Positions 8,716 to 17,346 of a stretch of DNA of 64,000 nucleotides are shown here, one piece after another. Within the stretch, counting starts at the first letter, position 1; every line of letters begins with the position of its first letter. Below the pieces are notes generated by a model. It saw only the letters and a program-made list of their open reading frames with translations. It had not been told where the DNA came from and did no database searches. The DNA is from Aeromicrobium fastidiosum (GTDB lineage Bacteria; Actinomycetota; Actinomycetes; Propionibacteriales; Nocardioidaceae): assembly GCF_017876595.1 (NCBI RefSeq), contig NZ_JAGIOG010000001.1, forward strand, positions 3,472,001 to 3,536,000, given 5' to 3'. The position numbers and the translations under genes are program-made.

Positions 8716-11700
8716 GTGACTTCGCCCGCGTCTGAGCGCCCCTCGTACAAGCCGGTTCCCGCCCACGTCGATCTGCCGGTGCTGGAACGCGAGATCCTCG
8801 ATCTGTGGTCCGAGCAGGGCACGTTCGCGGCGAGTCTCGACACCCCCGCCGACGCCCCCCGCTGGACGTTCTACGAGGGCCCGCCGACGGCCAACGGCAC
8901 GCCCGGCACGCACCATGTCGAGGCCCGGGTGTTCAAGGACGTCTTCCCGCGGTTCAAGACCATGCAGGGCTACCACGTCGACCGCAAGGCCGGTTGGGAC
9001 TGCCACGGCCTGCCCGTCGAGATCGCGGTCGAGAAGGAGCTGGGCTTCAACGGCAAGCCCGACATCGAGGCCTACGGCATCGCCGAGTTCAACGCCAAGT
9101 GTCGCGAGGCCGTGGTCCGCAACGTCGATCTCTTCGAGGAGATGACCGACCGGATGGGCTACTGGGTCGACATGGAGCACCCGTACCGCACGATGGAGCC
9201 GTCGTACGTCGAGAGCGTCTGGTGGGCGCTGTCGACGATCTTCAAGAAGGGCCTGCTGACCGAGGACTACCGGGTCGCGCCCTACTGCCCCCGGTGCGGC
9301 ACGACGCTGTCCGACCACGAGCTGGCGCAGGGCTACGAGACCATCACCGACCCCTCGGTGTACGTCCGGTTCCCGCTGACGTCGGGGCCGCTCGCTGGCC
9401 GCGCCTCGATGCTGGTGTGGACCACGACGCCCTGGACCCTGGTCTCCAACACCGCCGTCGCGGTCAATCCCGAGTTCACCTACGTCCTGGCGACCAACGG
9501 CGACGAGACGCTGCTGGTCGCCGAGTCGCTGGTCGGCAAGGCGCTCGGCGAGGGCTGGACCACGACCGGCGAGACCTTCGCCGGCCGCGACATGGAGCGC
9601 TGGACGTACCAGCGTCCGTTTGAGCTGATCGCCTTCCCGGCAGGGAATGATGGGCAGGGGCCCGTGCCGGCCCACTTCGTCGTGCTGGCCGACTACGTGA
9701 CGGCCGAGGACGGCACGGGGCTCGTCCACCAGTCGCCCGCCTTCGGTGCCGACGACATGGCGGTCTGCAAGGCGTACGACCTGCCGGTCGTCAACCCGAT
9801 CCGCGCCGACGGCCACTTCGAGGACGACGTGCCGCTCGTCGGCGGTCAGTTCTTCAAGGCCGCCGACCGTGTCCTGGCCGACGACCTCGCGTCCCGCGGC
9901 CTGATGTTCAACGAGCTGGCCTACGAGCACGCCTACCCGCACTGCTGGCGCTGCCACACGCCGCTGATGTACTACGCGCTGCCCGCCTGGTACATCCGCA
10001 CCACCGCGGTCAAGGACCGCCTGCTGGCCGAGAACGCCGACACCAACTGGTTCCCCGGCACGATCAAGAACGGCCGCTACGGCGACTGGCTGACCAACAA
10101 CATCGACTGGTCCCTGTCGCGCAGCCGCTACTGGGGCACTCCCCTGCCGATCTGGCGCAACGACGCCGATCCGTCCCGGCTCGTGTGCATCGAGTCGCTG
10201 GCCGAGCTGTCGAGCCTCACGGGCCGCGACCTGTCCGACCTCGACCCCCACCGCCCCTACATCGACGACGTCACGTTCGAGGTGGACGGCGAGGCCGGCA
10301 CCTACCGCCGCGTCCCCGACGTCATCGACGCCTGGTTCGACTCCGGCTCGATGCCGTTCGCGCAGTGGGGCTACCCGCACGCGCCCGGCTCCAAGGAGAA
10401 GTTCGAGCAGGCCTACCCCGCGCAGTACATCGCCGAGGCGATCGACCAGACCCGGGGCTGGTTCTACTCGCTGATGGCCGTCGGCACCCTGGTGTTCGAC
10501 CAGAGCTCGTACGAGAACGTCGTCTGCCTGGGCCACATCCTGGCCGAGGACGGCAAGAAGATGAGCAAGCACCTGGGCAACATCCTGCTGCCCATGCCCC
10601 TCATGGACGAGCACGGCGCCGACGCGCTCCGCTGGTTCATGGCGTGCTCCGGATCACCGTGGGCACCGCGCCGCATCGGCAACACCGCGCTGTCCGAGAT
10701 CGTCCGCAAGGTGCTGCTGACCTACTGGAACACCACGGCGTTCCACGTGCTCTACGCCCGCACGGAGGGCTGGACGCCCACGGCCGGCGACGTGCCCCCC
10801 GTCGCCGAGCGCGAGGTGCTCGACCAGTGGCTGCTGTCCGAGCTGCACACGCTGACGCGCGACGTCACGGTCGCACTCGAGCAGTTCGACACCCAGGCCG
10901 CGGGCACGCGCATCGCGGGCTTCGTCGACGACATGTCCAACTGGTACGTCCGTCGCTCGCGCCGGCGCTTCTGGCGCGGTGACACCGCGGCCTTCGCGAC
11001 GCTGCACGAGACGCTCGACGTGCTGACCCGCCTCATGGCACCCCTGACGCCGTTCATCGCCGAGCGGGTCTGGCAGGACGTCATCGTGCCCGTCACGCCC
11101 GATGCTCCGGCGTCCGTGCACCTGGCCACCTGGCCGGTCGCCGACGAGTCGCTGATCGTCGACGGCCTCGGGGCACGGGTCGACCTGGCCCGCCGCGTCA
11201 CCGAGCTCGGACGCGCCGCCCGCGCCGAGGCCAAGGTGCGCACCCGCCAGCCCCTGCGGCGGGCCCTCGTGGCGTCGGGTGCGTGGCAGCAGCTCGGCGA
11301 CGACCTGCGCGCCCAGGTGTGCGAGGAGCTCAACGTCGGCACCCTGGAGTCGCTCGCCGACGCCGGTGGCGAGCTCGTCGACCACTCCGCCAAGGGCAAC
11401 TTCCGCAACCTCGGCAAGCGGTTCGGCAAGCAGACCCCGCAGGTCGCGACGGCCATCGCCGCAGCCGACGCGGGTGCGCTCGCCGCCGCCCTGGGCTCCG
11501 CCGGCGTCGCGACGGTCGACCTCGACGGCACCCCGATCGAGGTCGGGCCCGATGACGTCATCATCTCCGAGCGTCCGCGCGAGGGCTGGTCGGTCGTCAA
11601 CGACCAGGGCGAGACCGTCGCCCTCGACCTCGAGCTCGACGAGGCGCTGCGGCTGGCCGGCTCGGCCCGCGAGGCCATCCGGGTCGTGCAGGAGGCCCGC

Positions 11701-11895
11701 AAGTCGTCGGGTCTCGACATCAGCGACCGCATCGTCGTCACCTGGACGGCCGAGGGGGCCATGGCCGAGGCCCTGCGCGCCCACAGCGGCCTGATCGCCG
11801 ACGAGGTGCTCGCCACCTCGATCACCGAGACGTCCGACGCTTCGGCGTTCCGCGACGACGACCTGGGCTTCGCCTTCACCATCACCAAGGCCTGA
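8716..11895 (+). CDS. ileS: Isoleucyl-tRNA synthetase, eukaryote-like (IleS2) type
   Basis: A 1059-residue class I aminoacyl-tRNA synthetase that charges tRNA-Ile. The HIGH-equivalent is GTPGTHHVEA at residues about 61-70, the editing (CP1) domain follows from about 190, and the KMSKS loop is KMSKH near residue 615. A long C-terminal anticodon-binding region completes it. The GxxHHVEA form, the length and the absence of a C-terminal zinc finger place it with the eukaryote-like IleRS2 group, as in mycobacteria; that group is known for low mupirocin sensitivity. The GTG start is fixed by the TAGAAT box 7 nt upstream. A start 99 bp earlier is possible but would run through that promoter. Confidence 0.96.
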   Translation: MTSPASERPSYKPVPAHVDLPVLEREILDLWSEQGTFAASLDTPADAPRWTFYEGPPTANGTPGTHHVEARVFKDVFPRFKTMQGYHVDRKAGWDCHGLPVEIAVEKELGFNGKPDIEAYGIAEFNAKCREAVVRNVDLFEEMTDRMGYWVDMEHPYRTMEPSYVESVWWALSTIFKKGLLTEDYRVAPYCPRCGTTLSDHELAQGYETITDPSVYVRFPLTSGPLAGRASMLVWTTTPWTLVSNTAVAVNPEFTYVLATNGDETLLVAESLVGKALGEGWTTTGETFAGRDMERWTYQRPFELIAFPAGNDGQGPVPAHFVVLADYVTAEDGTGLVHQSPAFGADDMAVCKAYDLPVVNPIRADGHFEDDVPLVGGQFFKAADRVLADDLASRGLMFNELAYEHAYPHCWRCHTPLMYYALPAWYIRTTAVKDRLLAENADTNWFPGTIKNGRYGDWLTNNIDWSLSRSRYWGTPLPIWRNDADPSRLVCIESLAELSSLTGRDLSDLDPHRPYIDDVTFEVDGEAGTYRRVPDVIDAWFDSGSMPFAQWGYPHAPGSKEKFEQAYPAQYIAEAIDQTRGWFYSLMAVGTLVFDQSSYENVVCLGHILAEDGKKMSKHLGNILLPMPLMDEHGADALRWFMACSGSPWAPRRIGNTALSEIVRKVLLTYWNTTAFHVLYARTEGWTPTAGDVPPVAEREVLDQWLLSELHTLTRDVTVALEQFDTQAAGTRIAGFVDDMSNWYVRRSRRRFWRGDTAAFATLHETLDVLTRLMAPLTPFIAERVWQDVIVPVTPDAPASVHLATWPVADESLIVDGLGARVDLARRVTELGRAARAEAKVRTRQPLRRALVASGAWQQLGDDLRAQVCEELNVGTLESLADAGGELVDHSAKGNFRNLGKRFGKQTPQVATAIAAADAGALAAALGSAGVATVDLDGTPIEVGPDDVIISERPREGWSVVNDQGETVALDLELDEALRLAGSAREAIRVVQEARKSSGLDISDRIVVTWTAEGAMAEALRAHSGLIADEVLATSITETSDASAFRDDDLGFAFTITKA

Positions 11896-11906
11896 AACCC
11901 GCCCGC

Positions 11907-11970
11907 GGGGGACCGATATCGCTGCGTTTCGGTAGCCCTGACACCGCATACGCAGCAACATCGGTCCCCC
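11907..11970. repeat. Palindrome doublet B, copy 1 (64 bp)
   Basis: Arms GGGGGACCGAT (11907-11917) and ATCGGTCCCCC (11960-11970), plus GCTGCGT (11921-11927) and ACGCAGC (11950-11956) on the same centre, give a near-perfect 21-bp stem with two mismatches. The loop side carries GTTTCGGTAGC. It sits between convergent ileS and wag31, immediately followed by copy 2. Confidence 0.9.
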
Positions 11971-11978
11971 ACCGTCCC

Positions 11979-12043
11979 GGGGCGACCGATGTCGCTGCGT
12001 TTCGGTAGCACCGGCACCGCAAACGCAGCAAGATCGGTCCCCC
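11979..12043. repeat. Palindrome doublet B, copy 2 (65 bp)
   Basis: A second tandem copy with arms GACCGATGTCGCTGCGT (from 11984) and ACGCAGCAAGATCGGTC (to 12039). Its core GTTTCGGTAGC-A-CCGGCA-CC-G-CAAACGC recurs, inverted, in the doublet at 41326-41449. Confidence 0.9.
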
Positions 12044-12050
12044 GCAACAC

Positions 12051-12082
12051 GAACGGCCCGCCTCCGAGGAGGCGGGCCGTTC
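12051..12082. terminator. Hairpin terminator between ileS and wag31
   Basis: A perfect 14-bp GC-rich stem (12051-12064 with 12069-12082) and a CGAG tetraloop lie 18 bp past the wag31 stop. There is no U-tract on either strand, so it probably works as a bidirectional stem-only terminator or mRNA end protector. Confidence 0.8.
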
Positions 12083-12099
12083 GGGTGAAGCAGGTGTGG

Positions 12100-12900
12100 C
12101 TAGAGGTTCTCGTCGTCGCCGAGCAGCGAGCGGAGACGGCGCGGGGCCGCGTCTGCCGGTGCCTGGACGGGCGTCGATGCCGTCGTGCTCTCGTTGGCCG
12201 CGAGCTGGTCCAGCTGGCTCTGGAAGTAGTTCTTGAGCCGTGCGCGGTACTCACGCTCGTAGGCCCGCAGGTGCTCGACCTCGCGCTGGATCTCGTACCG
12301 ATCGCGCTCGATCGTCGCGACAGCAGCGGTGCGACGCTCGTTGGTCTCCTCGTCGAGCTTCTGCGCGCGGATGCGGGCATCGGTCTCGAGCCGGTCGGCC
12401 TTGCCACGCGCCTCGTTGGTGATGCGCTCAGCCTTGGCACGAGCCTCTCCGACCATGCGGTCGGCCTCTTCCTTGGCCGCGTCCATGAGCTGGTCGGCGT
12501 TGGTGGAGGCGATCTCGAGCAGACGCGCAGCGGCGGACGAGGCATCGCCCATCGACGGACGCGGGGCCGCGACGGGCGCAGGAGCCGCGGCGACCGGCAC
12601 GGGGGCCGGCTCGGGCTCGGGCGCCGGCGTCGGCTCGACCTTGACCGGCTCCTGCACGGCAGGGGTCGGCGCGGCCTGGGCGGCGGGGGCGGGTGACGAG
12701 AGAGCCGGGATGAGACCGGTCGGCTCGCCGGTCGATGCGGCAGCTACCTTGGCGCGAAGTTCTTCGTTCTCGACCGTCAGACGCTCGAGCTCGGCCTCGA
12801 CCTCGTCGAGGAACTGGTCAACTTCGCCCATGTCATAGCCCTCGCGAAGACGGACTGGCGTAAAACGCTTGTTACGCACGTCCTCTGGCGTCAGTGGCAT
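12100..12900 (-). CDS. wag31: Polar growth and division protein Wag31/DivIVA
   Basis: A 266-residue cytoplasmic coiled-coil scaffold that binds curved membrane at the poles and septum and recruits the wall machinery. The N-terminal DivIVA motif is clear: PLTPEDVRNKRF then LREGYDMGEVDQFLDEVE. A coiled coil (about 30-55) is followed by a Pro/Ala-rich linker (about 70-120) and a long second coiled coil with heptads rich in Glu, Arg and Ala (about 125-240). The linker is the usual variable region between the two coils. It is the last gene of the sepF-yggT-wag31 block and ends at the hairpin terminator. Confidence 0.96.
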   Translation of the reverse strand: MPLTPEDVRNKRFTPVRLREGYDMGEVDQFLDEVEAELERLTVENEELRAKVAAASTGEPTGLIPALSSPAPAAQAAPTPAVQEPVKVEPTPAPEPEPAPVPVAAAPAPVAAPRPSMGDASSAAARLLEIASTNADQLMDAAKEEADRMVGEARAKAERITNEARGKADRLETDARIRAQKLDEETNERRTAAVATIERDRYEIQREVEHLRAYEREYRARLKNYFQSQLDQLAANESTTASTPVQAPADAAPRRLRSLLGDDENL

Positions 12901-12998
12901 GAGTGCACCTCGGGTTTCGGGGTAGTCGTGGGACTCGGAGTATCCACCGTACTCGGTGGTCGATCACTTCTGCCACAGGCGTACCGAGATCGGTCGAC
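12901..12998. other. wag31-yggT intergenic region
   Basis: A 98-bp gap upstream of wag31. It contains a small perfect hairpin, CCACCG/CGGTGG (12944-12949 and 12954-12959) with a TACT loop. GAGG lies about 9 nt before the wag31 ATG as its ribosome site. No clear -10 was identified. Confidence 0.4.
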
Positions 12999-13289
12999 CT
13001 ACAGCAGCACGTTCCGGTTGATGGCCTGCAGGATGTAGATGCCGATGATCAGGACCATCGGCGAGAGGTCGAGCATCACCGAGCCGAGTCGCAGCGGCGG
13101 GATGACCCGACGCACGGCGCGCAGTGGCGGATCGGTCACGGAGTACAGGCCCTCGCAGAGGACGGCGACGAGGCCCCGTGGACGCCAGTTGCGTGCCAGC
13201 ATCTGCACCCAGTCGAGGACGAACCGGGCGATCAGGAGCAGGAACGCGATCCACAGGACCAGGTCGATGACTTGGCCCACAGTTTGCAT
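12999..13289 (-). CDS. YggT family membrane protein
   Basis: A 96-residue integral membrane protein of the YggT family (RipX, DUF552-neighbour). Two hydrophobic segments are seen: residues about 8-25 (VIDLVLWIAFLLLIARFVLD) and about 75-92. Between them lies the conserved VTDPPLRAVRRVIPP, characteristic of YggT. Its position between sepF and wag31 is conserved across actinobacteria and Gram-positives, which suggests a role in division or polar growth, but the molecular function is unknown. It starts 5 bp after the sepF stop. Confidence 0.9.
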   Translation of the reverse strand: MQTVGQVIDLVLWIAFLLLIARFVLDWVQMLARNWRPRGLVAVLCEGLYSVTDPPLRAVRRVIPPLRLGSVMLDLSPMVLIIGIYILQAINRNVLL

Positions 13290-13294
13290 GTCGC

Positions 13295-13801
13295 TCAGTT
13301 CTGGTTGAAGAATCCGCCGGCAGCGATGCGCTGCTTGTCCTCGTCGGTGACCGAGATGTTCTCGGGCGACAACAGGAAGACCTTGGCGGTGACGCGGTTG
13401 ATCGATCCGTGCACCGCGAACACGAGCCCTGCGGCGAAGTCGACGAGCCGCTTGGCGTCGTCGTCATCGATCTCGGACAGGTTCATGATGACAGGCACCC
13501 CCGAACGGTAGTGCTCGCCGACGGTGCGGGCGTCGTTGTAGGTCAGCGGGGTGACCGTCTCGATGCGAGCCAGGTCGGACGCCGTGGAGGCGCGTCGCTC
13601 GGGGCGCTCGGCACGCTCGGGACGGCGGCGCTCATCGATGCTGGACACCGCGGACGGGCGCACGACGGGGGCAGGTGCCTGACGGCTCACGACCTGTCGC
13701 TGGGGAGCCTCGTCGGGCTCGAGCTCGTCGAACTCGTCGTCGAAGTCGGCCTGTTCGACCAGGCCGAGGTACTCGCCGACCTTACGCATTGCGCCAGCCA
13801 T
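13295..13801 (-). CDS. sepF: Cell division protein SepF
   Basis: A 168-residue protein that links FtsZ filaments to the membrane. The N-terminus MAGAMRKVGEYLGL is the amphipathic membrane-binding helix. A disordered acidic and Arg/Pro-rich linker (about 20-75) precedes the globular domain (about 80-165) with TPLTYNDARTVGEHYRSG and FAAGLVFAVHGSINRV, the hallmark of SepF. In actinobacteria lacking FtsA and ZipA it is the main FtsZ anchor, and neither of those is present here. The ribosome site is GGAG; a TAATCT -10-like box overlaps the stop of the preceding gene, so it may also have its own promoter. Confidence 0.95.
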   Translation of the reverse strand: MAGAMRKVGEYLGLVEQADFDDEFDELEPDEAPQRQVVSRQAPAPVVRPSAVSSIDERRRPERAERPERRASTASDLARIETVTPLTYNDARTVGEHYRSGVPVIMNLSEIDDDDAKRLVDFAAGLVFAVHGSINRVTAKVFLLSPENISVTDEDKQRIAAGGFFNQN

Positions 13802-13840
13802 GGTTACTCCGTTGTCCGAGGCGGTGTTGACATCTTGAGA

Positions 13841-14545
13841 TTACCCGTTGGAAGGGCGCTCGCCGAGCACCGAACGCCCGATCCGCAGGTGTGTCGCGCC
13901 GGCGATCACCGCGGCCTCCAGGTCGCCGCTCATGCCGGCCGACACGATCGTCGCGTCGGGGTGGTCCCGGCGCAGGTCGATCGAGAGGCGGACGAGGTGG
14001 TCGAAGTGCGGGGCGGGGTCGTCGCCGAGCGGCGCGACGGTCATGAGACCACCGAGCACGAGCCCAGGTGCCTGCGCGATCGCGTCGGCCACGATGCCGA
14101 CATCGGCCGGAACGACGCCCGCGCGGCCCGGGTTGGTGGCGTCGAAGTCGACCTGCACGAGGCACGTCAACGAGCGGTCGGCAGCCTCGGCACCGCGAGA
14201 CAGCGAGTTGACCAGCTTGACCCGGTCGACACTGTGCACCATGTCGGCGTAGCGCGCGACGGCACCGGCCTTGTTGGTCTGAAGACCGCCCAGGAAGTGC
14301 CACTGCATCGCGGCCCCGACGGCGTCGGCCTTGTCACCGGCCTCGGGGTGGCGGTTCTCGCCCACGTCGACGACCCCGAGCTCGGCGAGGATCTCGACGT
14401 CGGATGCCGGGTAGGTCTTGGTCACGACGACGAGCGTGATCTCGTCGCGCGAGCGTCCGGCCGCGTCGCACGCCTCGACGATGCGCCGCTCGGTGTCGGC
14501 CAGGTTGGCTGCCAGCTCGGCTCGCCGGTCGAGGACGCCGCTCAT
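13841..14545 (-). CDS. YggS family pyridoxal-phosphate homeostasis protein
   Basis: A 234-residue alanine-racemase-like barrel protein of the YggS/PLPBP family, which binds PLP without known enzyme activity and helps PLP homeostasis. The PLP lysine lies in LVVVTKTYP near residue 40. GENRHPEAGDKA, WHFLGGLQTNKA and GLMTVAP follow, as does SAGMSGDLEAAVIAGATHLRIG at the C-terminus (the phosphate-binding region). The ATG overlaps the pgeF stop (ATGA); the longer reading to 14719 would lie within pgeF. Its place between ftsZ and sepF is conserved in actinobacteria. Confidence 0.93.
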   Translation of the reverse strand: MSGVLDRRAELAANLADTERRIVEACDAAGRSRDEITLVVVTKTYPASDVEILAELGVVDVGENRHPEAGDKADAVGAAMQWHFLGGLQTNKAGAVARYADMVHSVDRVKLVNSLSRGAEAADRSLTCLVQVDFDATNPGRAGVVPADVGIVADAIAQAPGLVLGGLMTVAPLGDDPAPHFDHLVRLSIDLRRDHPDATIVSAGMSGDLEAAVIAGATHLRIGRSVLGERPSNG

Positions 14546-15261
14546 CGGACCACCGCCACGGCACCGAAGCGCCCTGAGCGCTGCCCCTGACGACGGTACG
14601 AGAACCAGCGCTCGTGCTCGATCGTGCACTCGTCGGCCCCCAGGTCGACGGTCTCGACGCCGGCGGACGCGAGCTGGGCCAGCACACCGGCCCCCACGTC
14701 GACCGCGGGAGTGCCCCACGACGTCGTGGATCGGGCCGCGGGGACGACGTCGGCGACCGCGTCGGCGAGACCGGCGGGCAGCTCGTAGCAGCGCCCGCAG
14801 GCGCGGGGCCCGACCCAGGCGTGGATGGTGGTGGCACCGCGCCGGCGCAGGGCGTCGACGGCGGCGGGGACGACACCCCGCACGAGCCCCTCACGGCCGC
14901 TGTGCACCACGCCGGCCAGCGACTCGCCAGGTGCAGCCAGGACGACGGGCGTGCAGTCGGCGACCCGCACCATGACCGCGACGCCCGGGACGCTCGTGAG
15001 CAGGGCGTCGGCGACCGGGACGTCGTCGTCAGCCACCGCCTCGGCCCACACCACGTCGCGTCCGTGCACCTGCGTCATGCGCACCAGGCGGTCGGCCGCG
15101 ACGGCCTCGCCGACCGCTGCGATGTTGCGCTCGACGACCGACGGGTCGTCGCCGTTGGACGTCCCGAGGTTGAGCGAGCCCCACGGCCCCTCACTGGCAC
15201 CGCCGAGACGATCCGTGAACGCGAACGCGACCGGTCCGTCCGTGCCCTCGTACCAGATCAC
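14542..15261 (-). CDS. pgeF: Peptidoglycan editing factor PgeF (YfiH/laccase-domain)
   Basis: A 239-residue protein of the YfiH/COG1496 family. E. coli YfiH removes L-Ser wrongly inserted into muropeptides by MurC, which fits its place right after ftsZ and close to murC. Motifs are MTQVHGRDVV near residue 62, VADCTPV near 100 (metal-ligand Cys) and GVVHSGREG near 117. The family consensus at the last site is VHAGWRG, so the Trp is replaced here by Glu and the metal-binding His is kept. It starts 17 bp after the ftsZ stop and is coupled to yggS. Confidence 0.9.
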   Translation of the reverse strand: MIWYEGTDGPVAFAFTDRLGGASEGPWGSLNLGTSNGDDPSVVERNIAAVGEAVAADRLVRMTQVHGRDVVWAEAVADDDVPVADALLTSVPGVAVMVRVADCTPVVLAAPGESLAGVVHSGREGLVRGVVPAAVDALRRRGATTIHAWVGPRACGRCYELPAGLADAVADVVPAARSTTSWGTPAVDVGAGVLAQLASAGVETVDLGADECTIEHERWFSYRRQGQRSGRFGAVAVVR

Positions 15262-15278
15262 TCGGTTCGTCGCGCCGG

Positions 15279-16451
15279 TCAGCGCAGGAAGTCGGGCACG
15301 TCGAGGTCGTCGCCGTAGTCGGCCGGCATCGGCTCGGGCGGCACGGTCTTGTTGCCAGCACCGTCACGCGGCGGCAGCGGGCGTGCGTCGAGGTACGGGT
15401 CGGGCGGCAGGTAGCTCTCGGCGGTGGGCGGAGCGACCGGTGCGACGGGCGGGTCGGCCGGGGTCTCGCGCAGCAGCGCGGGCTTGGTCGCGTCGCGCAG
15501 CATCGGCTCTCCCCCGTCGAAGCCGGCGGCGATGACCGTCACGCGCACCTCGTCGCCGAGTGCGTCGTCGATCACGGCACCGAAGATGATGTTGGCGTCG
15601 GGGTGCACCGCGTCGGCGACCAGGCCGGCGGCCTCGTTGATCTCGAACAGACCGAGGTCGGAGCCACCCGCGATCGACAGCAGCACGCCGCGCGCGCCCT
15701 CGATGGACGCCTCGAGGAGCGGGCTGGACACTGCGCTCTCGGCCGCCACAGCGGCGCGGTGCTCACCGCGCGCCGAGCCGATGCCCATGAGGGCCGATCC
15801 GGCGTCGGACATGACCGACTTGACGTCGGCGAAGTCGAGGTTGATCAGGCCCGGTGTCGTGATGAGGTCGGTGATGCCCGAGACGCCCTGGTGCAGCACC
15901 TGGTCGGCCTGACGGAACGAGTCGAGCAGGCTGACGTTGGGATCGCTGATCGAGAGCAGCCGGTCGTTGGGGATCACGATGAGGGTGTCGACCTCGTCGC
16001 GCAACGCCTGGATGCCGGCATCGGCTTGGCCCGAGCGGTTGCGACCCTCGAACTTGAACGGCCGGGTCACGACACCGATCGTCAGTGCGCCGAGCGACCG
16101 CGCGATGCGGGCCACGACGGGGGCTCCGCCGGTGCCGGTGCCGCCGCCCTCGCCTGCCGTCACGAACACCATGTCGGCACCCTTGATGGCAGCCTCGATC
16201 TCCTCGGCGTGGTCCTCCGCGGCCTGCTTGCCGATCTCGGGGTTGGCCCCGGCACCGAGGCCACGGGTGGAGTCGCGGCCGACGTCGAGCTTGACGTCGG
16301 CGTCGCTCATGAGCAGCGCCTGCGCGTCGGTGTTGATCGCGATGAACTCGACACCCTTGAGTCCGACCTCGATCATCCGGTTGACGGCGTTGACGCCGCC
16401 ACCTCCGATGCCGACGACCTTGATCACGGCGAGGTAGTTCTGGACCGCCAT
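15279..16451 (-). CDS. ftsZ: Cell division GTPase FtsZ
   Basis: A 390-residue tubulin-like GTPase that forms the division ring. The nucleotide loop [14 protein letters not shown] is near residues 13-26 and the tubulin signature [10 protein letters not shown] near 102-111; the T7 catalytic loop is around [12 protein letters not shown] short Pro-rich linker (about 315-375) leads to the conserved C-terminal peptide [10 protein letters not shown], which binds SepF. The ATG at 16451 follows AAGGGA; a start 27 bp further upstream is possible but lacks a ribosome site. A 169-bp AT-richer gap to ftsQ suggests separate promoter control. Confidence 0.98.
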   Translation of the reverse strand: MAVQNYLAVIKVVGIGGGGVNAVNRMIEVGLKGVEFIAINTDAQALLMSDADVKLDVGRDSTRGLGAGANPEIGKQAAEDHAEEIEAAIKGADMVFVTAGEGGGTGTGGAPVVARIARSLGALTIGVVTRPFKFEGRNRSGQADAGIQALRDEVDTLIVIPNDRLLSISDPNVSLLDSFRQADQVLHQGVSGITDLITTPGLINLDFADVKSVMSDAGSALMGIGSARGEHRAAVAAESAVSSPLLEASIEGARGVLLSIAGGSDLGLFEINEAAGLVADAVHPDANIIFGAVIDDALGDEVRVTVIAAGFDGGEPMLRDATKPALLRETPADPPVAPVAPPTAESYLPPDPYLDARPLPPRDGAGNKTVPPEPMPADYGDDLDVPDFLR

Positions 16452-16620
16452 CGTGTGTCCCTTCCGAGGATCTTGCACTGCGTGGACGAGTCTCGTTGAC
16501 GAGCTCGTGAATGAAGTCTTGAACTGTAACCCTGAGGTGAAGAGTTATAGTTATGTCAACCTGCGACCTATCCAGAACGGTACGCGGGCGCGCACCGCCA
16601 GTCGGGACGACACGCCGCGC
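16452..16620 (-). promoter_or_regulatory. ftsZ upstream region with an AT-rich promoter island
   Basis: On the minus strand this 169-bp gap contains TTGACA directly followed by TAACTATAACT (around 16540-16565), an AT-rich island in otherwise GC-rich DNA. TATAAC is a good -10, whereas TTGACA lies too close to be its -35, so the exact promoter is uncertain. Independent ftsZ promoters in this gap are usual in actinobacteria. Confidence 0.5.
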
Positions 16621-17346
16621 CTACGGCGTCGTGGTGGGCTGGTCGGGCGCGCTGACGTCGTAGCGCGTCGCCTCGATCCGCAGCAACGCCTCGAGCACCT
16701 GCAGCTTGCGTCGGCCGTCGGCGCTGCTCCCCCACACGACGGTGCGGCCCTTGGTGAGCCTCAGCTCGATCGAGTCCTTCGTCGCGGCGGTGACCGACTC
16801 GATCTCCCGGCGCAGCGCGGCGTCGCGCTCCCCGATCTCGACGACGACCGCGGCGAGGGCCTCCGACGTCTGCAGGCGGTCGCGTGCGTCGGGGATGTCG
16901 ATTGCCGCCTCCAGGAGGCCGTCGGGAGGCGACGCGTACGACCTGTAGGCGATGCCGTTGCGGTCGATGCCGCGCACCTGCCCGTTGAGCCGTGCCCACA
17001 TGACCGCCTTGCGCTCGACCACGGTGATCGACAGCGTGTGCGGCCACGATCGCGACACCTCGACCGTGTCGACGCGGTTGAGGGCCGAGACACGGCCCTC
17101 GATCGCGTCGACGTCGACCCGCGCCAACGGGCGTCCCTTCGGCACCTGGGCGGCCCGCAGCACCTGCGACTCCTTGAGGGTCGTGCGGCCGGCGACCTCG
17201 ACGTCGCGCACCGTCAGGACGCTCGAGAACCACACGAGCCACACGAGACCGCCCACCGCAGCCACCGCCAGCACGCCCAGTGCGATGCGCAGCCAGCGGC
17301 GGCGCTTCTCCGAGCGGCTCCGCTCGAAGAAGCGGTCAGCCGTCAT
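16621..17346 (-). CDS. ftsQ: Cell division protein FtsQ
   Basis: A 241-residue single-pass division protein. A basic cytoplasmic N-terminus (RFFERSRSEKRRRWLR) precedes one membrane helix (residues about 20-42), then a POTRA domain starting VLTVRDVEVAGRTTLKESQVL with VPKGRPLARVDVDAIEGRV, and a beta domain up to residue about 235. FtsQ connects early and late divisome proteins through FtsL. The start overlaps the murC stop (ATGA). It closes the mraY-to-ftsQ run and is followed by the ftsZ promoter region. Confidence 0.93.
   Translation of the reverse strand: MTADRFFERSRSEKRRRWLRIALGVLAVAAVGGLVWLVWFSSVLTVRDVEVAGRTTLKESQVLRAAQVPKGRPLARVDVDAIEGRVSALNRVDTVEVSRSWPHTLSITVVERKAVMWARLNGQVRGIDRNGIAYRSYASPPDGLLEAAIDIPDARDRLQTSEALAAVVVEIGERDAALRREIESVTAATKDSIELRLTKGRTVVWGSSADGRRKLQVLEALLRIEATRYDVSAPDQPTTTP

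Noticed and set aside
8644-10614. Long minus-strand reading frame within ileS
   Set aside because: It is antisense to the catalytic domain of ileS and shows the low-complexity composition of a shadow frame.
11907-12043. Insertion sequence or MITE with target duplication at the palindrome doublet
   Set aside because: No transposase gene and no obvious target-site duplication flank the doublet; called a repeat, and mobility is left open.
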